This document shows positions 9,231 to 16,872 of a stretch of DNA of 51,077 nucleotides, piece after piece. The notes beneath the pieces were generated by a model. That model saw only the letters and a list, made by a program, of their open reading frames with translations. It ran no database searches and had not been told where the DNA came from. Source of the stretch: Gemmatimonadota bacterium (GTDB lineage: Bacteria > Gemmatimonadota > Gemmatimonadetes > Longimicrobiales > Gaopeijiaceae); NCBI GenBank assembly GCA_009841165.1, contig VXMI01000073.1:1-51077 (forward strand), written 5' to 3'. The stretch's first letter is position 1, and every line of letters begins with the position of its first letter. Made by a program: the position numbers and the translations under genes.

Positions 9231-9237
9231 GGTCACA
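9211..9237 (+). promoter_or_regulatory. operator palindrome overlapping the antitoxin start codon
   Basis: A perfect 10-bp inverted repeat: TGTGACCAGT at 9211-9220 and ACTGGTCACA at 9228-9237, separated by 7 nt. The right arm ends on the A of the antitoxin ATG, and the site covers the proposed -10 region. Antitoxins of the Phd/YefM class typically repress their own operon by binding such palindromes, so this is a likely autoregulatory operator. Confidence 0.75.
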
Positions 9238-9548
9238 TGGAATCGATCAACGCATCCTACTTCAAGGCACGCTGTCTCAAGATCCTCGACCGCGTGCGGG
9301 AGACCGGAGAGCGGATCGTCATTCTCAAGCGTGGCCAGCCGGTGGCGGAGCTATGGCCCCCCAGCAATGCGGAGGCACAGTATCCGCAGTCCGAATTGAA
9401 GGGCACCGTAACGGTGGTCGGTGACATCGTTGGGCCGGCGCTGCCGGAGCACCATTGGGACAGCCTGGCGGGCGTTGGAGGCGAATCGCACGAGCTTGAC
9501 GAAGACCGGCCCCCGGGAACACGAACCCGCTTGGCAGGCGGCGAGTGA
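9237..9548 (+). CDS. Phd/YefM-family antitoxin
   Basis: A 103-residue protein. Residues 1-45 match the Phd/YefM DNA-binding fold: MESINASYFKARCLKILDRV, then a turn, then ERIVILKRGQPVAEL, the usual strand pattern of these antitoxins. The C-terminal half is polar and low in predicted structure, as expected for the toxin-neutralising tail. It should bind and inhibit the PIN-domain toxin encoded next and repress the operon through the palindrome that overlaps its start codon. The stop overlaps the toxin GTG start by 4 nt, which keeps the synthesis of the two linked. Confidence 0.85.
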   Translation: MESINASYFKARCLKILDRVRETGERIVILKRGQPVAELWPPSNAEAQYPQSELKGTVTVVGDIVGPALPEHHWDSLAGVGGESHELDEDRPPGTRTRLAGGE

Positions 9549-9943
9549 CCGCGCTGCTGGACACGCACGTCCTGATCTGGTGGCTTCAAGGCGAAGGGCC
9601 ACTGTCAACCGCGCAGCGACGGGTCCTTGAGGCAGCCGACGCGGATTCGCCGCTGCGCATCTCCGACATCTCGCTGTGGGAGATCGCCACACTCCACAGC
9701 CTGCAGCGGATACGGCTTGCGCTTCCGCTCCGCGAGTGGCTGGCCAAGGCGGTGGCGCCGCCGCTGGTCCGACGCCACGGCATCTCGCCGGCTATCGCAT
9801 CGGAAGTGGCCGCCCTGCCGGACTCTTTCCACCGCGACCCTGCCGACCGCATCATTGTCGCGACGGCACGCGTCGTGGGAGCGACACTGCTGACGCACGA
9901 CCGTCACATCTTGAACTCGGGGCTCGTCGCGACTCTGAACTGA
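9545..9943 (+). CDS. PIN-domain ribonuclease toxin (VapC type)
   Basis: A 132-residue PIN domain of normal length for the family. The acidic metal-binding residues are all visible: Asp6 in LLDTHVLIWWL, Glu46 in ISLWEIA, Asp98 and Asp101 in HRDPADRI, and Asp119 in LLTHDRHI. Such toxins cleave RNA in a magnesium-dependent manner (tRNA or rRNA in studied cases). The start is GTG at 9545 in a GTGA overlap with the antitoxin stop. Pairing a Phd-type antitoxin with a PIN toxin is common. The phosphoesterase gene begins 33 nt downstream and may be co-transcribed. Confidence 0.9.
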   Translation: MTALLDTHVLIWWLQGEGPLSTAQRRVLEAADADSPLRISDISLWEIATLHSLQRIRLALPLREWLAKAVAPPLVRRHGISPAIASEVAALPDSFHRDPADRIIVATARVVGATLLTHDRHILNSGLVATLN

Positions 9944-9976
9944 GCCGGCTGGCTCCGCTCACGGAAGGGACACGCA

Positions 9977-11515
9977 GTGAACCATCACCCCACCTCCCGC
10001 CGCGCCTTCCTCAAGGCCGGGGCGGCCGCGCTGACCGGCGCGATGATCGCCCCGGAACGCATTCTCGCCGATCCCTACGCGCCGCTCGACCTCCGCGCAC
10101 ACCCTTCACGCCACGCGGACCTGCATGGGGACACCGCCCTCTCCGCCCCAATCAGAGTCACCGGCGTGGTGCGCTCCCAGGAGCGGGGATTGCCCCGGAT
10201 CCCCGTAACCGACGGCGTCCAGGTCGTGGATACCGCCGCCGACGGCACCTTCGAACTGATCACGGTCCCCGAACAGGGCTTCGTCCGGATCACGCTGCCG
10301 TCCGGCTACCGGATCCCGCTCAACCGCTCCGGCACCGCCCGCTTCTACCAGCCGCTCACGGGCCGGCGCGAGCAGTCGGCGGTCTTCGAACTCGAACCCG
10401 ATCCGACCCCCCACGACGACCACACGCTGCTCCTGCTCGGTGACATCCAGACCGAGAACACGATGGAGATGGACCGGTTCCACTCGCTCTCGGTTCCCGA
10501 TCTGCGGTCTACGGTGGCGTGGCTCGGCGCGGAGCACGTCTTCGGCATCTCGTGCGGCGACATCATGTTCGACAACCTGCTGCTCTACCCCGACTACGAG
10601 GTGGGCGTGCGCGATATCGGGGTCCCCTTCTTCCAGGTCGTCGGCAATCACGACCTCGACCTGTACAGCCTCACCGACCGAGGCTCTACCGAGACCTTCG
10701 GCAGCCATTTCGGGCCCGGGCACTATTCCTTCAACCGGGGCGCCGTGCACTACGTGGTGCTCGACGACGTCTTCTGGTACGGACAGGGGTACCTGGGGTA
10801 CCTCGGCGCCGACGCGCTGCTCTGGCTGCAGCAGGATCTGGCGCGTGTCGAGCCCGGCTCGCCGGTGATCGTGGCCACCCACATCCCCGCCCTCGGCAGC
10901 CAGCATGTCCGCCGCGGCGACGAGTCCCCGGGCACCTCGCTCGCGATCACCAACCGCGAGGCGCTCTACCGGCTGCTGGAGCCCTTCGACGCCCACATCC
11001 TCACCGGTCACACCCACGAGTGCGAACACGTCTTCGAGCAGGGCACCCATGAGCACGTCACAGGCGCCATCTGCGGCGCCTGGTGGAGCGGCCCCATCTG
11101 TCACGACGGCACGCCCAACGGTTACTGCATCTACACCATCCGCGGCGAGCAGGTCAGCTGGCGTTACAAGGCGACCGGCCACGGGCTCGAGCACCAGATG
11201 CGACTGCACCGCACGGGGCGGGATCCGTCGGCGCCGGGCGAGCTGCTCGCGAACATCTGGGACTGGGACCCGGAATGGACGGTGCGCTGGTACGCGGACG
11301 GGGAGCCGCGTGGCGGGATGGAGCGCCGGCGGAGCCTCGACCCGCTGAGCGTCGAGCTGCACGCCGGACCGGATCTGCCGGAGCGCCGCGAGTGGGTGGA
11401 GCCGGTGCCCGTGGATCACATGTTCCGCGCCGTGCTCACGGGCGAAGAGCGCGAAGTCGTGGTCGAAGCCACGGACCGTTTCGGACGGGTGTACCTCGGA
11501 GAATGGCGGAGGTAG
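9977..11515 (+). CDS. Tat-exported calcineurin-like metallophosphoesterase
   Basis: A 512-residue protein with a Tat signal (SRRAFLKAGAAAL, residues 8-20). It has three parts: an N-terminal beta-sandwich of the carboxypeptidase-regulatory type (about 55-140), a metallophosphoesterase core (about 150-350), and a C-terminal beta domain as in the MetallophosN/MetallophosC architecture. Core motifs: GDIQ (Asp156, with Gln158 where many relatives have His), CGD (Asp195), GNHD (224-226), ATH (His302) and GHTH (345-347). The enzyme should be periplasmic and hydrolyse a phosphate ester or diester; the substrate is unknown. The GTG start at 9977 is preceded by GGAAGGGA. Confidence 0.85.
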   Translation: MNHHPTSRRAFLKAGAAALTGAMIAPERILADPYAPLDLRAHPSRHADLHGDTALSAPIRVTGVVRSQERGLPRIPVTDGVQVVDTAADGTFELITVPEQGFVRITLPSGYRIPLNRSGTARFYQPLTGRREQSAVFELEPDPTPHDDHTLLLLGDIQTENTMEMDRFHSLSVPDLRSTVAWLGAEHVFGISCGDIMFDNLLLYPDYEVGVRDIGVPFFQVVGNHDLDLYSLTDRGSTETFGSHFGPGHYSFNRGAVHYVVLDDVFWYGQGYLGYLGADALLWLQQDLARVEPGSPVIVATHIPALGSQHVRRGDESPGTSLAITNREALYRLLEPFDAHILTGHTHECEHVFEQGTHEHVTGAICGAWWSGPICHDGTPNGYCIYTIRGEQVSWRYKATGHGLEHQMRLHRTGRDPSAPGELLANIWDWDPEWTVRWYADGEPRGGMERRRSLDPLSVELHAGPDLPERREWVEPVPVDHMFRAVLTGEEREVVVEATDRFGRVYLGEWRR

Positions 11516-11557
11516 CGAAATGCAACAGAAGAAGCTGTGTGAAAGCGCGACGTCGGC

Positions 11558-11695
11558 ATGCACTCGAAGACGGGGAGCGGCGGATTCGCGGCGCACACCT
11601 TCACCCTGGCGGTGCAGGAATCGGGGCGGTACGCGCGTCCGGAGGCGGGCCAGGCGCTGGGTGAGATGATCAGGCGCTTTCACGGGTATCGCTGA
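11558..11695 (+). other. possible short ORF or gene remnant (45 codons)
   Basis: Between the phosphoesterase and the DUF5916 gene lies a 45-codon frame from the ATG at 11558 to a TGA at 11693. Its product begins MHSKTGSGG and ends with an amphipathic LGEMIRRFHGYR. No clear ribosome site precedes it and I do not recognise it. The ending looks like the C-terminal helix of a larger protein, so it could be a decayed gene. The remaining 90 nt before 11786 show no strong Shine-Dalgarno sequence. Confidence 0.2.
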
Positions 11696-11785
11696 GGTGG
11701 AGTCCCGCGGATCAGCGGTTTCGATAGTCGCGGTGTCCAGATACAGGGCAGGTTCCGACCCGGACCAACCATCTTTCGGCTCTTC

Positions 11786-14458
11786 ATGACACTCAGTTCC
11801 GCTCTTCTCCTGACCGCCGCGGTCGGCATGCAGTCCGCCCAGCAGGTCGGGATGGCTTCCGATTCGGCCCTGACCCACAGCGATGGCGCCGTCCCGCCGA
11901 CCGTCACCGCTGTGCGGGCCGATCCGGCACCGGTACTCGACGGCATCCTCGACGACGCCGTCTGGCAGCAGGCCGAGTCGGTGACCGGGTTCCGGCGCGA
12001 CCGTCCCGGCGACGGGCTCCCCGCAGCCGAGAAGACCGAAGTGCGGGTCGCCTACACCGACGACGCGCTCTACGTGGGGGCGCGCATGTACGACCGCGAT
12101 CCGTCGCGGATCTCCCTGCTGCGCGGCCGGCGCGACTCGTTCATGCAGCCGAACGACCTGTTTCTGATCCAGCTCGACTCCTACCACGATCACCGCACGA
12201 CTTTCGTCTTCGGGGTGACCCCGGCGGGGGGGCGCAACGACCTGGTCGCGCCCAATGACGGATTCCAGGGGATGGACGCGGGGTGGGATCCCGTATGGGA
12301 CGCCGCGACGCGGGTCGACTCGCTCGGCTGGGTGGCCGAGATGCGCATCCCCTTCTCGCAGCTTCGCTTCCGGGAGGGTGGTCGCCAGATCTGGGGGGTG
12401 AATTTCCGCCGCGACATCCTGCATGCGGGTGAGGCCGTGGACTGGGCGTGGAGGCCGTCTACCGAAACCGGCCTGGCGTCGTCGTTCGGACACTTGCTGG
12501 GATTGGAGGGAGTGCGCAGGCCGTCACGCCTGGAAGTCCTTCCGTACGCGGTCACGCGCGCGAGCTTCGACCAGCGCGCGGATCCGGCGAGCCCCTTCGA
12601 CGATGGCTCCGTCTTCGGGGGAGCGGTCGGGCTCGACCTGAAGTACGGGCTCACCGGGGGGCTTACTCTGGACGCCACGGTCAACCCCGACTTCGGACAG
12701 GTGGAGGCGGACCCGGCGGTGGTCAATCTGACCGCCTTCGAGACCTTCTTCGAGGAGCGCCGGCCGTTCTTCGTCGAGGGCGCGGGCCTCTTCGGCTTCG
12801 GCGGACTCGAGGGCTTGCGCTTCTTCTATTCGCGTCGGGTCGGTCAGCGTCCGGCGATCCGGGCCGGCGGCCGGAGCCGGGGGTCCTTTGTCGATCAGCC
12901 GACGCAGTCGACCATTCTCGGCGCAGCCAAGGTTTCCGGTCGAACCGACTCGGGGTGGGCCGTCGCCTTCATGAACGCCACCACGCAGCGTGAGAACGCC
13001 CGCGTCACCGAGGGTGCCGGCGCGCCGGTCACCGAGGTCCCGGTGGACCCCCTGTCGAACATCACGGCGCTGCGTCTCCGCCGCGACATGCGCGATGGCG
13101 ACAGCTACATCGGCATGATCGCGACCGGGGTGGACCGCGACCTGAACCACGACTCCTTCCTCCTGGCCCTCCGCGACCGGGCCTTTACCGGCGGCGTGGA
13201 CTTCCTCCATCGCTTCGCGAATCGCACCTACGCAATGCAGGGCTGGGTCGGCGGCTCGCACATCAGCGGCAGCCCGACCGCGATTCAGCGGGCGCAATAC
13301 TCCTCGGTTCGGTACTACCAGCGGCCGGATCAGGACTACGTTGCCTTCGACCCCGACCGCACCTCGCTGGGCGGGTATGCGGGTGAGCTGGCGCTACGCA
13401 AGATCGCGGGCGAGTGGCTCTACGGCTTCGAGGCCAGCATGATCTCACCCGGCTTCGAGATGAACGACGCCGGCTTCCAGACGATCGCGGACATCTACTC
13501 GCTCACCCTCGGTGGAACGCGGCGCTGGGTGGAGCCCGGGCGGCACTTCAGATCCGCCAGCCTGACTCTGGGCGGGTCCGAACGGCGGAACTTCGGCAAC
13601 CTGGTCTTTCAGCGCGAGATCTCGCTGCGTGGCAACGGCCAGACGGTGGGCTTTCATTCCTTTCGTGGCTCGCTGCGCTACGAATTGGAGAACCTGGACC
13701 ACCGCACGACGCGAGGCGGTCCCGCCATGGTCAGCCCCGCCAACTGGGGCGGCAACCTCTGGTTCAATACCGACGGACGAAAGCGCGTCTCGGGAGGCCT
13801 CTCGGTCAACTTCTCCGGTGATGCCGAGGGTTCCTACTCGGTCTCGGCCGGCCCCATGGTCTTCGGCCGCGGCGAAGGGCTGTTCAGCTGGAGCATCCGG
13901 CCCAGTCTGAGGAAGAGCAGGAACGCGGCCTTCTACGTCTCGCAGGCAGACGACGCGGCCGCGCATTCCACCTACGGCCGCCGATACGTCTTCGCCGAAC
14001 TGGAGCAGTCCGCGATCGACGTGACGATCCGCATGGACCTGGCGCTCACGCCGCGCATGACGCTGCAGGTCTACGGCCAGCCTTTCGTCGCGACCGGTGA
14101 CTACGAGAACTTCATGGCCTTGAGGGCACCCCGCACCTACGACTTCCTCCGCTATGGCGAGGGGGCCGCCACGATCGGGCGCGCCGGCGACATCTACACC
14201 GCCGACGCGGACGGCGCCGGGCCCGCCGACCCGATCCGCTTCCCCAACCCCGACTTCCGGACCCGTTCCTTCCGGAGCAACGTGGTGCTGCGCTGGGAGT
14301 ATCTTCCTGGCTCGACGCTGTTCCTGGTCTGGAGCCAGGACCGGGCCGACTGGGTCCGCGACCCGGCTTTCGACGGCGTGGGCGACCTGCAGCGCCTCTT
14401 CTCGGATCCCATGCGCAACGTCTTCCTGATCAAGGCGAGCTACTGGCTCGACTTCTGA
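11786..14458 (+). CDS. DUF5916 outer-membrane protein with N-terminal carbohydrate-binding-like domain
   Basis: An 890-residue protein. A short hydrophobic leader is followed by a CBM9-like beta-sandwich (about residues 45-230; typical start PVLDGILDDAVWQQAE, later YTDDALYVGARMYD). The rest is the DUF5916 region, with the characteristic segments NPDFGQVEADPAVVNLTAFE and FFEERRPFFVEG. It ends in alternating strands and a terminal aromatic (YWLDF), as in outer-membrane beta-barrels. The family is common in Bacteroidota and Gemmatimonadota and has no settled function; surface binding or transport is inferred. ATG 11786 is the first start codon after an in-frame stop at 11693. Its 3' end overlaps the convergent S9 peptidase gene by 29 nt. 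Confidence 0.85.
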   Translation: MTLSSALLLTAAVGMQSAQQVGMASDSALTHSDGAVPPTVTAVRADPAPVLDGILDDAVWQQAESVTGFRRDRPGDGLPAAEKTEVRVAYTDDALYVGARMYDRDPSRISLLRGRRDSFMQPNDLFLIQLDSYHDHRTTFVFGVTPAGGRNDLVAPNDGFQGMDAGWDPVWDAATRVDSLGWVAEMRIPFSQLRFREGGRQIWGVNFRRDILHAGEAVDWAWRPSTETGLASSFGHLLGLEGVRRPSRLEVLPYAVTRASFDQRADPASPFDDGSVFGGAVGLDLKYGLTGGLTLDATVNPDFGQVEADPAVVNLTAFETFFEERRPFFVEGAGLFGFGGLEGLRFFYSRRVGQRPAIRAGGRSRGSFVDQPTQSTILGAAKVSGRTDSGWAVAFMNATTQRENARVTEGAGAPVTEVPVDPLSNITALRLRRDMRDGDSYIGMIATGVDRDLNHDSFLLALRDRAFTGGVDFLHRFANRTYAMQGWVGGSHISGSPTAIQRAQYSSVRYYQRPDQDYVAFDPDRTSLGGYAGELALRKIAGEWLYGFEASMISPGFEMNDAGFQTIADIYSLTLGGTRRWVEPGRHFRSASLTLGGSERRNFGNLVFQREISLRGNGQTVGFHSFRGSLRYELENLDHRTTRGGPAMVSPANWGGNLWFNTDGRKRVSGGLSVNFSGDAEGSYSVSAGPMVFGRGEGLFSWSIRPSLRKSRNAAFYVSQADDAAAHSTYGRRYVFAELEQSAIDVTIRMDLALTPRMTLQVYGQPFVATGDYENFMALRAPRTYDFLRYGEGAATIGRAGDIYTADADGAGPADPIRFPNPDFRTRSFRSNVVLRWEYLPGSTLFLVWSQDRADWVRDPAFDGVGDLQRLFSDPMRNVFLIKASYWLDF

Positions 14459-16751
14459 GGGGCTCCAGATGCTCCACGAAATACCGGGCCATCGCGTCCT
14501 GGAAGTAGGTCATGCTCTGCCCCTGCAGCCCGTGGCTCTGGTCCGGCAGCACCAGCAGGTCGAAGGGCTTGTCCGCGCGGATCAGGGCCTCGGCCATCCG
14601 CATCGTCTGTGCAAAGGGCGTGTTGACGTCGGCCGTGCCGATTGTGATCAGGAGCTTGCCCTCGAGGCGGTCCGCGATGGTCAGGTTCGAGGCGTATGCG
14701 TACCCTTCGGGGTTTTCCGACGGCTTGAGCATGTACGGCTCGACCGGCACCCAGGCGACCGACTCCAGCTCGACCACCGGTGAACCCGACACCCCTACGT
14801 GGTACACCTCCGGCGCCAGCAGCATCGCGCGCAGGGTGAAGTAGCCGCCCCACGAGTAGCCGTGCACGCCGACGCGGCTCAGATCCATGTACGGCCGCGC
14901 CTCGCCCAGCTGCCTGATGGTCGCCACGTGGTCGGGGATCTCGTTGCGGCCGATCGCCTTGTAGACCACGTCCTGGAACGCCTTGCCGCGCCCGGGCTGG
15001 CCGCGTGCGTCCACGATGAAGGTGACGAAGCCGAGCTGCGCCAGGGCCTGCGCCTGCAAGCCCCACCCGTTTGGCACGAAGGTGCGCGGCACGGCGGTCG
15101 TCTGCGACCCGGGGTACATGATCTCGACGACCGGGTATCTGCGCGACGGCTCGAAGTCCGGCGGATGGTAGATCACCCCGTACAGATCGGTGACTCCATC
15201 GTCCGCCTTGACCACGAACTCCTCCGGCGGGCGCCATTCCAGGGCGTCAAGACCGCTGACGTCGGCCACGGACAGGGTCTCGACCAGAGTCCCGTCGGCA
15301 GCCCGCAGCTCGGAGCGGGGTGGCCGGTCCACCGACGAATGCGTGTCGACGAAAAACGCCTTCGACGGGCTGAACTGGACGGCGTGCTGTCCGCTGCCTT
15401 CGGTGAGCTGCTGGACATCGCCGCCGTCGAGGCCGACGCGGTAGAGGTGGATGTCGTAGGGCCGCGCCGGATCGCGCTGGGCCCTGAAGTAGACCCACCC
15501 GGCTTCCGCATCGACCGCTGCGACCGGACCGGTGGGGAACGGCCCCGACGTGAGGCGGCGCACGAGGTTGCCGTCGTGGTTGTAGAGGTAGAGGTGGGTG
15601 AACCCGTCGCGTTCGGAGAGCCACAGGAAGCGGTCGTCGTCGACCGCGGTGTAGAAGGATCCCTGCACCTCCAGCAGGCGCAGGCCCTCGATGTAGGTCT
15701 CCTGCCGCTCGGTGAGGATGATCCGGCTCTCGCCCGTCGCCGGGTCGGCCTCCATCAGGTCCAGGCGGGTCATGGGCCGGTTGACGCGCTGGAACAGGAG
15801 CCGGGATCCGTCCGGGGTGAACCCGATGACGTGGATGCCGATCTCCCCGTCGGTCCGTAGATCGACCGGCACGGGCCGGCGCCCGTTCACGTCCACCACG
15901 TACAGCTCGGGCTGGGGCCACGGGCCGCCGGTGTAGGGGTACTCCTGCCACTCCACCTCTTCCGCGGGTCCCAGCCAGTGCACGACGGGCACCCTGTGGA
16001 CCCGCTCGGTCCGGGTCCGCAGTGCGGTGAACCTGTATCCGTCCGGCGACCAGCGGGCCCCCGCCGACGACCACGCGTACCGGTCCTCGCCGTCCTCCGT
16101 GACGCGAACAACCCGGCCGTCCTCGCTGGAACGCAGCCACAGGTCGTTGTCCCGGTGGCGGAGGAACCACGCCCCGTTCGGTGAAGCGACCTCCATCGCC
16201 GTGCCGGGGGTCGCGGGCCAGGTGTCATCGACCGGCTGCGGCGTTGTCCGGGCAATCTCGGCCGGAGTCCTGCCGGCAAGCCCGGTGATCTCGTAGGTGT
16301 CAAGATCGACGCGAAAGCGCCGCCCCTCCACCTCGAAATCGGCGGTCGAGGCCGCTTCGTCGAGGGTGGTCTCCGAGAAGGGAAGTCCGTCGTATGGGGG
16401 CGCGTGTCCCAAAACGGCGGCGAGCGCGGCCCGGAGGCGCTCGGTGTCGAAAAGCGGCTCGCGGGTCCCCCGGCCCGGATCGACCCGGAAGATCACCGTA
16501 TTGGCGGGCGCTCCGTTCGCATACCAGAAGGACTGGCCGTCTCCGAGCCAGCGCGCGCTGACGCTGCCGCCTTTCACGAGTGACCCGAAAGTCATATGTT
16601 GCCGGAAGCGGGCGAACCGATCATCCGGTATCTCCTGGGCAGCGGCCAAGCCGCCCCAGCCCGCGGCCATGATCAGGGCGAGTAGCGGGAGGATTGCCGG
16701 TGAGGGAACCCACCGAGCCTTCGAGCGGGACAGGGGCCGGGGCCTGATCAT
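14430..16751 (-). CDS. S9 family serine peptidase (dipeptidyl-peptidase IV-like)
   Basis: A 773-residue exported peptidase. The ATG at 16751 is preferred over a GTG at 16775 because GGAGG sits just upstream of it. A signal peptide ends near residue 38 (LAAAQ-EI). Residues about 60-520 form the DPP-IV type beta-propeller, followed by the alpha/beta-hydrolase domain. The triad is complete: Ser633 in HGYSWGG, Asp708 in GTADVNTP and His740 in DQSHGL. It should cleave short, often proline-containing, peptides in the periplasm. It is transcribed divergently from the SusC/SusD peptide-uptake-like operon (121 bp apart), which supports a role in peptide feeding. Confidence 0.9.
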   Translation of the reverse strand: MIRPRPLSRSKARWVPSPAILPLLALIMAAGWGGLAAAQEIPDDRFARFRQHMTFGSLVKGGSVSARWLGDGQSFWYANGAPANTVIFRVDPGRGTREPLFDTERLRAALAAVLGHAPPYDGLPFSETTLDEAASTADFEVEGRRFRVDLDTYEITGLAGRTPAEIARTTPQPVDDTWPATPGTAMEVASPNGAWFLRHRDNDLWLRSSEDGRVVRVTEDGEDRYAWSSAGARWSPDGYRFTALRTRTERVHRVPVVHWLGPAEEVEWQEYPYTGGPWPQPELYVVDVNGRRPVPVDLRTDGEIGIHVIGFTPDGSRLLFQRVNRPMTRLDLMEADPATGESRIILTERQETYIEGLRLLEVQGSFYTAVDDDRFLWLSERDGFTHLYLYNHDGNLVRRLTSGPFPTGPVAAVDAEAGWVYFRAQRDPARPYDIHLYRVGLDGGDVQQLTEGSGQHAVQFSPSKAFFVDTHSSVDRPPRSELRAADGTLVETLSVADVSGLDALEWRPPEEFVVKADDGVTDLYGVIYHPPDFEPSRRYPVVEIMYPGSQTTAVPRTFVPNGWGLQAQALAQLGFVTFIVDARGQPGRGKAFQDVVYKAIGRNEIPDHVATIRQLGEARPYMDLSRVGVHGYSWGGYFTLRAMLLAPEVYHVGVSGSPVVELESVAWVPVEPYMLKPSENPEGYAYASNLTIADRLEGKLLITIGTADVNTPFAQTMRMAEALIRADKPFDLLVLPDQSHGLQGQSMTYFQDAMARYFVEHLEPLRSRASSSP

Positions 16752-16872
16752 GTGCCCTCCATTCGCAGTTGTCACAAGTCAATCGTTTCTCGGGGCGAAT
16801 AGTACCCCTGCGCGGCCGGCCGTTCCAGCCGCGTCGCCCCACGTTGTACGCAATCAGCAAAGGAGGAGCCTC

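Noticed and set aside
10106-12493. A 795-codon open frame on the minus strand
   Set aside because: It lies opposite the phosphoesterase and DUF5916 genes, which have clear domains; its product is low-complexity Arg/Val/Gly-rich text typical of antisense frames in high-GC DNA.
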